Assembly (NCBI GenBank): GCA_965116115.1
Contig: OZ220486.1
Span: 1,488,001-1,552,000 of the forward strand
Origin: JAPOXR01 sp965116115
GTDB taxonomy: Bacteria; Pseudomonadota; Alphaproteobacteria; Rhodobacterales; Rhodobacteraceae
Reading direction: 5' to 3'
DNA: 64,000 nt
Positions within the stretch are counted from its first letter, which is position 1; each line of letters begins with the position of its first letter. This document shows positions 56,455-64,000 of the stretch, one piece after another. The notes beneath the pieces are model-generated. The model made no database searches and was not told the DNA's origin. It worked only from the letters and a program-made list of their open reading frames with translations. A program made the translations under genes and the position numbers.

Positions 56455-57564
56455 ATGATTGATAAAGAAATAAAATCCAAAAAAATCAATATGCCCTTGT
56501 TGTCCGTCGCGCCGATGATGGACTGGACCGACAGGCATTGCCGCTATTTTCACCGCCTGATGTCCGGCAGACCGCTGCTCTACACCGAAATGGTGGCGGC
56601 ATCCGCAATTATCCGTGGCGAGACGGACAGACTGCTTGAGCATGACCCATTTGAGCATCCCCTCGCATTACAGGTCGGCGGTTCCGAACCGCGTGAACTG
56701 TCGGATGCCGTCCGGCTTTGCGCCGGGAGAGGGTTTTCGGAAATCAACCTCAATGCGGGGTGCCCGTCCGACAAGGTGCGGAAAGGCTGTTTCGGAGCCG
56801 TTTTGATGAAAGATCCCCGGCGGACTTCGGAATGCCTCAGCGCCATGAGGGAGGCGGCGGATGATATTGAAATCACGCTGAAATGCCGCATCGGAGTCGA
56901 CGGGCAGGATCCGCAGCGAAGCCTTCCTGAATTTTTGCGGGCCGTGAGCGGATCCGGAATCGGCAGAGTGGCGATTCATGCCCGCAAAGCCTGGCTGCGT
57001 GGGCTGAGTCCAAAACAGAACCGTAACGTTCCGCCTCTGGATTACCGGCTGGTTATCCGCATGAAAAAAGAATTTCCGCACCTGAAGATATGCGTAAACG
57101 GTGGAATCAACAGTTTGGATGAGGTGGAATACTTCCTTGACCAGGGACTGGACGGGGTCATGATCGGGAGAGCGGCATACCGCAATCCTGCTCAGCTGCT
57201 CTTGGACGCGGACCGGAGAATATTCGCCGCGGGCGGAGAGAGCCCCAGCCGCCGTAAGGTTCTGACCGGTATGATGGCGTATCTGAGGCGCCATCAGGAA
57301 TCGGGCGGCAGGATCAGCGCCGTGACCCGGCATATGCTGGGATTCTACAGCGGATTGCCCGGTGCGCGGATCTGGCGCAGATATCTCTCGAATCCCGCGT
57401 TGAATTCACCGCATGGTCTCGAACTGGTTCGGCAGGCGGTCTCCAGAATTGAAGGAGACGGCGTTTTTTCTGAAATGGACAGAACTTTTGGTCCGGATGC
57501 GGCGGCGGGCAGCGTGTCAGCGTCTGCGGCGGCGTCCTCCGCGCCGGACTCTGAGGCGGCCTGA
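56455..57564 (+). CDS. dusA: tRNA-dihydrouridine(20/20a) synthase
   Basis: A flavoenzyme reducing uridine 20/20a in the tRNA D-loop. The 369-residue product has the SVAPMMDWTDRHCRYFHRL start (about 16-34), YTEMV, ALQVGGSEPRELSDAV, and the catalytic Cys in INLNAGCPSDKV (about 98). RIGVDGQD and NGGINSLDEVEYFLDQGLDG follow. The short Ser/Ala-rich C-terminal tail is not conserved in the family. The ATG at 56467-56500 region gives alternatives (MPLLSVAP); the first ATG at 56455 is kept. Confidence 0.94.
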   Translation: MIDKEIKSKKINMPLLSVAPMMDWTDRHCRYFHRLMSGRPLLYTEMVAASAIIRGETDRLLEHDPFEHPLALQVGGSEPRELSDAVRLCAGRGFSEINLNAGCPSDKVRKGCFGAVLMKDPRRTSECLSAMREAADDIEITLKCRIGVDGQDPQRSLPEFLRAVSGSGIGRVAIHARKAWLRGLSPKQNRNVPPLDYRLVIRMKKEFPHLKICVNGGINSLDEVEYFLDQGLDGVMIGRAAYRNPAQLLLDADRRIFAAGGESPSRRKVLTGMMAYLRRHQESGGRISAVTRHMLGFYSGLPGARIWRRYLSNPALNSPHGLELVRQAVSRIEGDGVFSEMDRTFGPDAAAGSVSASAAASSAPDSEAA

Positions 57565-57741
57565 CCGGTTCGGAAGCTCGTCAAGCAGAAACAGACGTTG
57601 TTCAGGCGTGAATTCGGCCCAAAGGCGAATCTCGTCAGAAGTCCGGAAGCAGCCGATGCAGATTTTGGCGGCCGGGTGTATGACGCAGATGTTCTTGCAC
57701 GGGCTGTCGGGCTCTTTCCGGGTCCAGGTTTTGTTCTTCAC
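57517..57741 (-). CDS. DUF1289 family protein
   Basis: A 74-residue protein with the DUF1289 pattern SPCKNICVIHPAAKICIGCF, then RTSDEIRLWAEFTPEQRLFL. Four cysteines are spaced as in the family and may bind a metal or Fe-S cluster. The basic C-terminal tail overlaps the 3' end of dusA on the opposite strand. The start overlaps the ruvX stop by four bases, so the two are coupled. Confidence 0.85.
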   Translation of the reverse strand: MKNKTWTRKEPDSPCKNICVIHPAAKICIGCFRTSDEIRLWAEFTPEQRLFLLDELPNRSGRLRVRRGGRRRRR

Positions 57742-58217
57742 CGGGGGGCCTCATGCCTGCTGATCTCATCCATCGCCCACTGCAGCATCATGGCCGCGGC
57801 GATGCGGTGAACCGCTTCGCTTCTGCGTCGCTTCTTCATTCCCAAATCCGTCACGGATTGGTTCGCTTCGTTTGACGAAAGCCGTTCATCCCAGAAAGTC
57901 ATCGGCAATTCCGTCAGCAGTTTGAGATTGAACGCGAAAGCGCGGACTGACTGGCACTGCGGACCTTGTGTGCCGTCCATGTTCAACGGCAGTCCCAGAA
58001 CGATTCCTGCCGCCGAGCGGTCTCTGCAGACGGCCAGAATTCTGTCTGCCCGGGCTCGGAATTTCTTTTCCTTGATCGTCAGTATCGGCGATGCGATGCG
58101 TCTCTCGTGATCCGACGCCGCAATTCCGACGGACTTGCTGCCGTGATCGACGCCGATCAGGCAGCCGAACGCCGGAAGACGGCCGGCGAATTCGCGGAGA
58201 TCGGAAAATACCGGCAT
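57738..58217 (-). CDS. ruvX: Holliday junction resolvase-like RuvX (YqgF)
   Basis: A RuvC-fold nuclease of the YqgF family (159 residues), implicated in 16S rRNA 5' processing or junction resolution. Motifs are GCLIGVDHGSKSVGIAASD (first Asp about 23), GIVLGLPLNMDGTQGPQ, and FWDERLSSNEANQ. The last acidic position is replaced by the ..HRIAAAMMLQWAMDE helix. It starts at the CcmI stop (one-base overlap). Confidence 0.92.
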   Translation of the reverse strand: MPVFSDLREFAGRLPAFGCLIGVDHGSKSVGIAASDHERRIASPILTIKEKKFRARADRILAVCRDRSAAGIVLGLPLNMDGTQGPQCQSVRAFAFNLKLLTELPMTFWDERLSSNEANQSVTDLGMKKRRRSEAVHRIAAAMMLQWAMDEISRHEAPR

Positions 58218-59437
58218 CAGTCCGAGATCCCGATGCCCGCTGAATCCGCAATCGATCTGAGGTCTTGCGGACTGTCCGCAAAAATCTGAGTTGCGCGTTC
58301 AAAGCTCCGCAGCGCCGCGTCCGTATCTCCTAAAACCATGAGCGAATGGATTAAAAGGGACCATTCCGCCGCCGTGCCTCCTTCCTCATTCAGCCTCTGC
58401 CGCAGTCCGGATACCATTCCGCTGATAAATTCCGCCCGTTCCGCCTCGTTCATTGATTCTGCGGCTGCGACAGCTTCGTCAACGGGTGCCCGGGCCCGGG
58501 GCGGCGGCAGAGCGACTGTCATGCCGGCCGTCGCCGCAGCCGCCGGAAGGCGGCGCCGCAGATCAGCGGAAATCGGCGAGTCTTCGGGCAGATCCTTCAT
58601 CAGCCGGCTCCAAATGCTCACCGCGAGATCCGGCCGGCCTGTCTGGCCGAACATCAGCCCGAGATTATAGCGCGCCGTCGCATCCGCTTCGTTCAGTGCC
58701 AGAGCCTGCAAGACCGCCGTTTCCGCTTCCGGCGACACATAGCCGCCGGCTTCGGACACGAGCAGAGCCGCGAGTCTGCTGAAATCGCTGGCCGAAGCGC
58801 GGCTGCCCAGCGCGGCAATCAGTCTCTCCTGGACCCGGATGGCGCCGCGGGTGTTCCCCAAGGACAATTCGCCGCGTGCCAATATGCGCAGTCCCTCAGG
58901 ATCCGGGGCCGCGCCGGACAGTTTTTCCCGCAGGTCTTGGACAAGCTGAACCAGTTCGGGGTCGTGAGAATCGCCCGGCAGCCAATCACCTCGATCTCCG
59001 GCGGCCTCTGCTTGGGAGGGACGCGATGCCCGCGCCGATTCCGCCGAATCAAGCCGTTTCTTTAACGGCATGTCTGACATGCCCGGGCTGCCTGTCCGTT
59101 GATGTATCGCGAAGGCGCCCGGTATGAGGAGCGCGATTGTGGCCGCGCAAGCGATCGCCGTGGGCAGGCGGGGGGCCGGGCCGGCCGGTCGCGCATTCAC
59201 CGTCCGCTCGTGCGCGCGCAGCAGCCTTCTGGAAACTTCGCGCCTCGACTGTTCCGCTTCGCTTCCGCTCAGCTGACTGCGCCGTTTTTCCGCTTCGATC
59301 GCAGCCAGCTGCGATTTGTAAAACTCGATCTCGCGGCGGGAGTCCGCCGACAGCGTTCCGCCGCCGCGGATCAGAGCGGCTGCCAAGGCTGCCGCGACAG
59401 TTGCCGCCAAAGCTGTTCCAACCAACCAAAAAAGCAT
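58217..59437 (-). CDS. ccmI: cytochrome c biogenesis protein CcmI
   Basis: An inner-membrane protein that presents apocytochrome c to the heme ligation complex. The 406-residue product starts with a membrane segment (MLFWLVGTALAATVAAALAA). A cytoplasmic coiled loop (EFYKSQLAAIEAEKRRSQLS) follows, then a second membrane segment (ATIALLIPGAFAI). The periplasmic part carries TPR-like repeats (ALALNEADATARYNLGLMFG, QTGRPDLAVSIW). No other ccm genes are adjacent. It is divergent from soxB. Confidence 0.9.
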   Translation of the reverse strand: MLFWLVGTALAATVAAALAAALIRGGGTLSADSRREIEFYKSQLAAIEAEKRRSQLSGSEAEQSRREVSRRLLRAHERTVNARPAGPAPRLPTAIACAATIALLIPGAFAIHQRTGSPGMSDMPLKKRLDSAESARASRPSQAEAAGDRGDWLPGDSHDPELVQLVQDLREKLSGAAPDPEGLRILARGELSLGNTRGAIRVQERLIAALGSRASASDFSRLAALLVSEAGGYVSPEAETAVLQALALNEADATARYNLGLMFGQTGRPDLAVSIWSRLMKDLPEDSPISADLRRRLPAAAATAGMTVALPPPRARAPVDEAVAAAESMNEAERAEFISGMVSGLRQRLNEEGGTAAEWSLLIHSLMVLGDTDAALRSFERATQIFADSPQDLRSIADSAGIGISD

Positions 59438-59662
59438 CTTTTCCCCGCGTCCGCGCAGCGTCCGCCAGAATTCAATGTTCCGTCAAGGTTGACAAGCTGA
59501 GATGCGTCTCCGGCGCGTTTTTCTCACCGGAAGATGCGCCGCGCCCTGACAGTTTCCGGCTTTCAGCGGACCGTAAAGCCGCCGGGGATTGAAATTTACC
59601 GGCTCCTGTTTTAATCTGCTGTTTCCGCGTGTTGGTGGACTGCGAATTTAGGAAGGCGGCCT

Positions 59663-60910
59663 GTGCAGCGTTATTCGGTCTTCAGCCTGATCCGGGAAGC
59701 CCTGCGTGGCCATTCCGGTTGGGAGAAAGCCTGGACCTCGCCGGAACCCGGCGAATTCTATGACGCTGTCATTGTCGGCGCGGGCGGGCACGGCCTCGCG
59801 ACCGCGTATTATCTCGGCAGGAATCACGGCATCCGCAGTGTGGCCGTTCTTGAAAAAGGCTGGCTCGGCGGGGGAAATACCGGACGCAACACCACGATCA
59901 TCCGTTCCAACTATCTTCAGGATGACTCTGCCGCGATTTACGAACAATCGCGCAGACTTTACGAATCGCTCAGTCAGGAATTGAATCTGAATGTCATGTT
60001 CAGCCCGCGCGGCGTGATGATGATCGCGCAGACCCGTCATGAGGCGCGTGCCTATATGCGGACAGCGAACGCCAACCGCCGCCAAGGCGTTGAGACGGAA
60101 TACATCGACTCTTCCAGAGTCAGCGAACTGTGCCCTGTGATCTGCATTGACGGTCCGCGCTATCCGATTCTCGGCGCTTTGTGGCAGCCGAGAGGCGGAA
60201 CCGCCCGCCACGACGCTGTGGCTTGGGGATACGCCAGAGCGTGTTCAGACATGGGAATGCACATCATCGAAAACTGCGAGGTCACCGGCATCGTCCGGGA
60301 CGACAAGGGAGTGACCGGCGTCGCCACGACCCGCGGTCCGATCAAATGCCGGAAGCTGGGCATTGTTGCCGCCGGGCATTCCGGCGAACTGGCCGCGATG
60401 GCGGGATTCCGCTTGCCGGTCGAATCGATCACCTTGCAGGCGCTGGTCTCCGAACCGGTCAAGCCGTGCCTTGACGTGGTGGTCATGGCGAATACCGCGC
60501 ATGGGTATATCAGTCAGTCGGACAAAGGCGAACTGGTCATCGGCGGCGGCGCGGACGGGTTCAACAACTATACGCAGCGCGGCTCGTTCATCCATATTGA
60601 GGAGACCGTGCGGGCGCTTGTCGAAATGTTTCCGATCATTTCCCGGTTGAAAATGCTGCGTCAGTGGGGAGGAACCGTTGATATGACAAACGACCGGTCG
60701 CCGATCATTTCAAAAACGCCTGTCGGCGGCGTGTTCATTAACTGCGGTTGGGGCACCGGCGGTTTCAAGGCCGTTCCCGGATCCGGCTGGGCAATGGCCG
60801 AACTCATGGCGCAAGGCGGGCCCGGACCGCTGGCTGCGCCATTCAGTCTGGACAGGTTCCGTGATGGCAGTTTCGTGGACGAGCGCGTGGCGGCGGGTGT
60901 TGTCCATTAA
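59663..60910 (+). CDS. soxB: sarcosine oxidase, beta subunit
   Basis: FAD/FMN-binding beta subunit (415 residues) of heterotetrameric sarcosine oxidase, which demethylates sarcosine to glycine with tetrahydrofolate as acceptor. FAD motif is DAVIVGAGGHGLATAYYLG (about 34-52), then GGGNTGRNTTIIRSNYL with the flavin-linking His replaced in context as usual for the family. The C-terminus has NCGWGTGGFKAVPGSGWAMA. The start is a GTG with AGGAAGG ahead. First gene of soxBDA. Confidence 0.94.
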   Translation: MQRYSVFSLIREALRGHSGWEKAWTSPEPGEFYDAVIVGAGGHGLATAYYLGRNHGIRSVAVLEKGWLGGGNTGRNTTIIRSNYLQDDSAAIYEQSRRLYESLSQELNLNVMFSPRGVMMIAQTRHEARAYMRTANANRRQGVETEYIDSSRVSELCPVICIDGPRYPILGALWQPRGGTARHDAVAWGYARACSDMGMHIIENCEVTGIVRDDKGVTGVATTRGPIKCRKLGIVAAGHSGELAAMAGFRLPVESITLQALVSEPVKPCLDVVVMANTAHGYISQSDKGELVIGGGADGFNNYTQRGSFIHIEETVRALVEMFPIISRLKMLRQWGGTVDMTNDRSPIISKTPVGGVFINCGWGTGGFKAVPGSGWAMAELMAQGGPGPLAAPFSLDRFRDGSFVDERVAAGVVH

Positions 60911-60936
60911 GCCGGCGCGGCCGCGGGAGAGATAGG

Positions 60937-61275
60937 ATGCTGAGGCTGAAATGCCCCTATTGTCATCTGGAGGTTGACGAAACCGAGCTTGCCCCGGGCG
61001 GGGAGGGGCATATCGCGCGGATGGGGCCGCAATCAACGGACGAGGAGTTCTCGGACTATCTGTTCAGCCGGGACAATCCCAAAGGCGTTTATTTCGAGAA
61101 GTGGCGGCACGCATACGGCTGCGGCAAATGGTTCCTTGTCGCGCGCTGCACGCGCACCCTTGAAGTTTTCGGCTCATACGAAGCCCAGACATCCGAACCT
61201 CCGCAGTCTTTGCTGGATGAGATCGCCAAGCGGCGGAGGAATCCGCATACGGCTGCCGCGCGGAAACCGGCATGA
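60937..61275 (+). CDS. soxD: sarcosine oxidase, delta subunit
   Basis: Zinc-binding delta subunit of 112 residues. LKCPYCHLEVDETEL at the N-terminus and the HAYGCGKWFLVARCTRTLE segment carry the metal-binding Cys/His residues. It is 26 bases after soxB and overlaps soxA by four bases. Confidence 0.94.
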   Translation: MLRLKCPYCHLEVDETELAPGGEGHIARMGPQSTDEEFSDYLFSRDNPKGVYFEKWRHAYGCGKWFLVARCTRTLEVFGSYEAQTSEPPQSLLDEIAKRRRNPHTAAARKPA

Positions 61276-64000
61276 GCACCCGGCTTGCAGCCGGCGGGCG
61301 GCTGATCGACCGCCGCCGGCGATTGGGTTTTCAGTTCAACGGCGAGCGGCTGGCAGGTTTCGCCGGGGACAGCCTCGCTTCAGCCCTGTTGGCGAATGAC
61401 CGGCGGCTCGTCGGGCGGTCATTCAAGTATCACCGCCGCCGCGGCCTGGTCGGCAGCGGGCCGGAAGAACCGAACGGGCTGGTGACGGTCGCCGAGGGCA
61501 GCCTTGCCGAGCCCAACCGCCAAGCAACGATGGCCGAACTCTATGACGGCATGAAGGCGTCGTCGCAAAATCACTTTCCGAGCCTTGAATTCGATATCGG
61601 AGCCGCCGCCGGCATTGCCCCGCAGCTGTTGCCGGCAGGCTTCTACTACAAGACGTTCATGCAGCCGCGGCAGTTTTGGAAGCATATATTTGAGCCGGTG
61701 ATCAGGCAGGCCGCCGGACTGGGACAAACACCGCGGCAACGGGACTCATCGGAATACGAGCATTTCTATCTTCATACCGACCTCTTGGTGGTCGGCGGCG
61801 GAATCTCCGGACTGACGGCCGCGAAGGTGGCCGCCGAATCCGGGGCACGGGTTCTCATTGTCGAACAGATGCCGCATTGGGGAGGCCGGACCCCCGTCGA
61901 TCATGACATGATTGACGGCATGAACGCTGACAGCTGGACGGCGAAGTCGGTTGACGAACTCGCGGCCAGGGACGGCGTCCATATGCTCAACCGGACAACC
62001 TTGTTCGGCATGTATGACCATGTATATGCTATGGCAGTCGAACGGGTGAGCGATCACCGCCCGTCGCCGGGCGCGTTGCGGCAGAGGATCTGGCGGATTC
62101 GCGCCCGGCGCATCATCTTGGCCACAGGATCAACGGAAAGGCCGCTGTGTTTCCGGGACAATGACACTCCCGGCGTGATGCTGGCTTCCGCGGTGCGTGA
62201 TTATGTCAGGAATTTCGCGGTTTCGCCCGGTGACCGCACGGTGGTGGCTGTTAATAATGATGACGGATACCGTACGGCGATCGCTCTGGCCGAAGCCGGC
62301 CTTGAAGTGTCTGCCGTGCTGGATACACGCCCGGTGGCGGAAGGCGACCTGCCTGAACGGGTGCGCGGGATGCATATTACGGTTGAATGCGGCCGGGGCA
62401 TCGCGGGCGTCAAGGGAAGAAAACTCGTCAGAGGCGTGCGGGTCTGCTCGCAGGCCGGCGAGGGATCGGTCCTTAAGGAGATCGACTGCGATTCGGTGTC
62501 GGTCTCCGGCGGCTGGTCTCCCGCGGTTCACCTCTGGTCGCATTGCGGCGGCAAAGTCATCTGGGACGAATCGCTGGCCGCATACCGTCCGGATCCGGAT
62601 CGGCCGCCCGTGGACGCATCGGGAAAAGCGGCCGCCGTCACGGCCGGCGCGGCTTCCGGGAAACTTACTTTGGAACAAACCGTTGAAGACGCCGGAAAAG
62701 CGGCGGAGGCCGCGCTCAAAAGCCTAGGTCTGTCCGCCCGGATATCCGTTCCCGAAGTCGAAAAAGAAAATTGCGCGGCGCCGTCCGCGGCCTGCCTGTC
62801 GCCGAGCGGCATCAAGCGGGCCGGTCGCGCCAAAGCATGGGTTGATTTCCAAAATGATGTCAAAGTGTCGGACTTGGATCTGGCGGTCCGCGAAGGCTAT
62901 GACAGTTCAGAACATGCCAAACGCTACACCACTCTGGGTATGGCGACAGATCAGGGCAAGCTGTCCAACGTCAATGGATTGCTGATTTTAGCGGAGAATC
63001 TCGGCCTCGGAGCCGGCGAAATCGGCACGACGACGTTTCGTCCTCCGTACACACCGGTAACGCTGGGGGCCATTGCCGGGGATGCCCGCGGCAGCTTGTT
63101 CAGACCGGTCCGCAGGACTCCCATGGATGAATGGCATGAAAAGAACGGCGCCTGCTGGGAACCAGCGGCTTACTGGCGGCGGCCTTACTGCTACCTGAAA
63201 GACAACGAGAAAATGGAGGATGCCGTCAATCGTGAAGCTTTGCGGGTGAGACAGTCCGCCGGACTCATGGACGCCTCGACGCTTGGCAAAATCATGGTCA
63301 AGGGACCGGATTCCGGCAGGTTTCTGGACATGGTCTTCACCGGCATGATGAGCGGTCTGCCCGCCGGACGCTGCCGGTACGGTCTGATGTGCAACGAGAA
63401 TGGATTCCTGATGGATGACGGAGTGGCGGCGCGCATCGACGGGACGACGTATCTCTGCCATACAACGACGGGCGGCGCCGGTCACATTCACGCGTGGATG
63501 GAAGACTGGCTTCAGTGCGAATGGTGGGACTGGCAAGTCTACACAGCCGATCTGACAGAGCAGTTCGCGCAGATCGTGCTTGCGGGCCCGGACTCGCGCA
63601 GAATTCTTGAGAAGCTCGGCGTCTCGGAGATTGATTCGGGATCGCTGCCGTATATGTCGTGGGGTGACCGGCGGATAAGCGGTCTTGACGCCCGGATTTA
63701 CAGGGTTTCTTTTTCCGGTGAATTGTCTTTCGAGATCGCCTTGCCGGCTTCACAGGGATTGGAGCTTTGGAACGCCTTGATGGAAGCCGGACGGGAATTT
63801 CATCTGGAACCTTTCGGAACCGAGGCCCTGCACGTGCTGCGGGCCGAAAAAGGATTCATCATGATCGGCGAAGAGACAGACGGCACTGTCACGCCGCAGG
63901 ATCTGGGGCTCGACTGGGCGGTTTCCGAGGAGAAGAAGGATTTTCTCGGCAAACGGGCGCAGCAGCGTCCGTTTCTAACCCGTTCCGGCCGCTGGAAACT
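61272..64000 (+). CDS. soxA: sarcosine oxidase, alpha subunit (3' end outside the window)
   Basis: Large subunit, 909 codons visible of about 1000. The N-terminal part has the 2Fe-2S-like ferredoxin fold remains (FQFNGERLAGFAGDSLASAL) and FKYHRRRG. The NAD(P)-binding motif is LLVVGGGISGLTAAKVAAES (about 175-194). The C-terminal GcvT-like tetrahydrofolate domain includes MDASTLGKIMVKGPDSG and later FEIALPASQGLELWNALMEAG. Start overlaps the soxD stop. The frame is open to the window end, so soxG should follow. Confidence 0.93.
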   Translation, partial: MSTRLAAGGRLIDRRRRLGFQFNGERLAGFAGDSLASALLANDRRLVGRSFKYHRRRGLVGSGPEEPNGLVTVAEGSLAEPNRQATMAELYDGMKASSQNHFPSLEFDIGAAAGIAPQLLPAGFYYKTFMQPRQFWKHIFEPVIRQAAGLGQTPRQRDSSEYEHFYLHTDLLVVGGGISGLTAAKVAAESGARVLIVEQMPHWGGRTPVDHDMIDGMNADSWTAKSVDELAARDGVHMLNRTTLFGMYDHVYAMAVERVSDHRPSPGALRQRIWRIRARRIILATGSTERPLCFRDNDTPGVMLASAVRDYVRNFAVSPGDRTVVAVNNDDGYRTAIALAEAGLEVSAVLDTRPVAEGDLPERVRGMHITVECGRGIAGVKGRKLVRGVRVCSQAGEGSVLKEIDCDSVSVSGGWSPAVHLWSHCGGKVIWDESLAAYRPDPDRPPVDASGKAAAVTAGAASGKLTLEQTVEDAGKAAEAALKSLGLSARISVPEVEKENCAAPSAACLSPSGIKRAGRAKAWVDFQNDVKVSDLDLAVREGYDSSEHAKRYTTLGMATDQGKLSNVNGLLILAENLGLGAGEIGTTTFRPPYTPVTLGAIAGDARGSLFRPVRRTPMDEWHEKNGACWEPAAYWRRPYCYLKDNEKMEDAVNREALRVRQSAGLMDASTLGKIMVKGPDSGRFLDMVFTGMMSGLPAGRCRYGLMCNENGFLMDDGVAARIDGTTYLCHTTTGGAGHIHAWMEDWLQCEWWDWQVYTADLTEQFAQIVLAGPDSRRILEKLGVSEIDSGSLPYMSWGDRRISGLDARIYRVSFSGELSFEIALPASQGLELWNALMEAGREFHLEPFGTEALHVLRAEKGFIMIGEETDGTVTPQDLGLDWAVSEEKKDFLGKRAQQRPFLTRSGRWK

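Overview
The window looks like a GC-rich alphaproteobacterial chromosome. The support is the Rhizobium-type rhaDI / rhaSTPQMK rhamnose block, a soxBDA sarcosine oxidase operon, CcmI, a DUF1289 protein, and remnants of a bhcBCD (beta-hydroxyaspartate cycle) operon. The sequence is full of insertion sequences, MITE-like elements, frameshifts and half-decayed genes. That pattern fits an organism whose accessory genome is being eroded, perhaps a host-associated one (inference).

Layout. 1-4000: an IS5-type transposase, a 5'-truncated MmeI-like DNA methyltransferase carrying a G10 tract, and a degraded second IS5-type copy. 4000-10300: housekeeping genes tgt and lon, two near-identical tRNA-Val genes, an IS66-family element with perfect 8-bp target duplications, and tRNA-Asp. 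10700-14500: an Xre-type antitoxin, a frameshifted HEPN-like gene and a large PcfJ-like protein, all on the minus strand. 14650-26240: eleven minus-strand genes in one tight array. In transcription order they are a Tat-exported binding protein, two CUT1 permeases, an ATPase, a GlpD-like polyol-phosphate dehydrogenase, an FGGY kinase, E1-alpha and E1-beta of a TPP-dependent dehydrogenase, a free-standing lipoyl domain, a class II aldolase and a lipoate-protein ligase. 26590-31235: a second minus-strand operon with a SAF-domain oxidoreductase, E1-alpha, E1-beta and an AcoC-like E2. Divergent from it are a PfkB sugar kinase and two unrecognised genes (31500-33814). 34000-36700: a decayed autotransporter. 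37480-47470: the L-rhamnose locus, with rhaI and rhaD on one strand and the ABC transporter, mutarotase and kinase on the other. 47900-51730: a decayed bhcD-bhcC-bhcB operon beside an Xre/RES toxin-antitoxin pair. 52047-55080: a second autotransporter with a G12 tract in its signal-peptide region. 55100-56400: mobile-element debris (transposase fragment, MITE, dispersed repeat, dead integrase). 56455-64000: dusA, a DUF1289 gene, ruvX, ccmI, and soxB, soxD and most of soxA.

How the parts fit. The metabolic core imports a sugar or polyol, phosphorylates and oxidises it, and probably cleaves the ketose with an aldolase and/or a lipoate-dependent acetoin-dehydrogenase-like complex. The lipoate ligase in the same operon would charge the small lipoyl protein. 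Rhamnose goes through isomerase, kinase and a fused aldolase/dehydrogenase. The clearest new structure is a 98-bp MITE present twice in opposite orientation. Each copy is flanked by a 3-bp TNA duplication, and each splits a gene (bhcC and the RES toxin) whose reading frame would be restored by precise excision. A second theme is phase variation: poly-G tracts lie in a DNA methyltransferase and in an autotransporter signal region.
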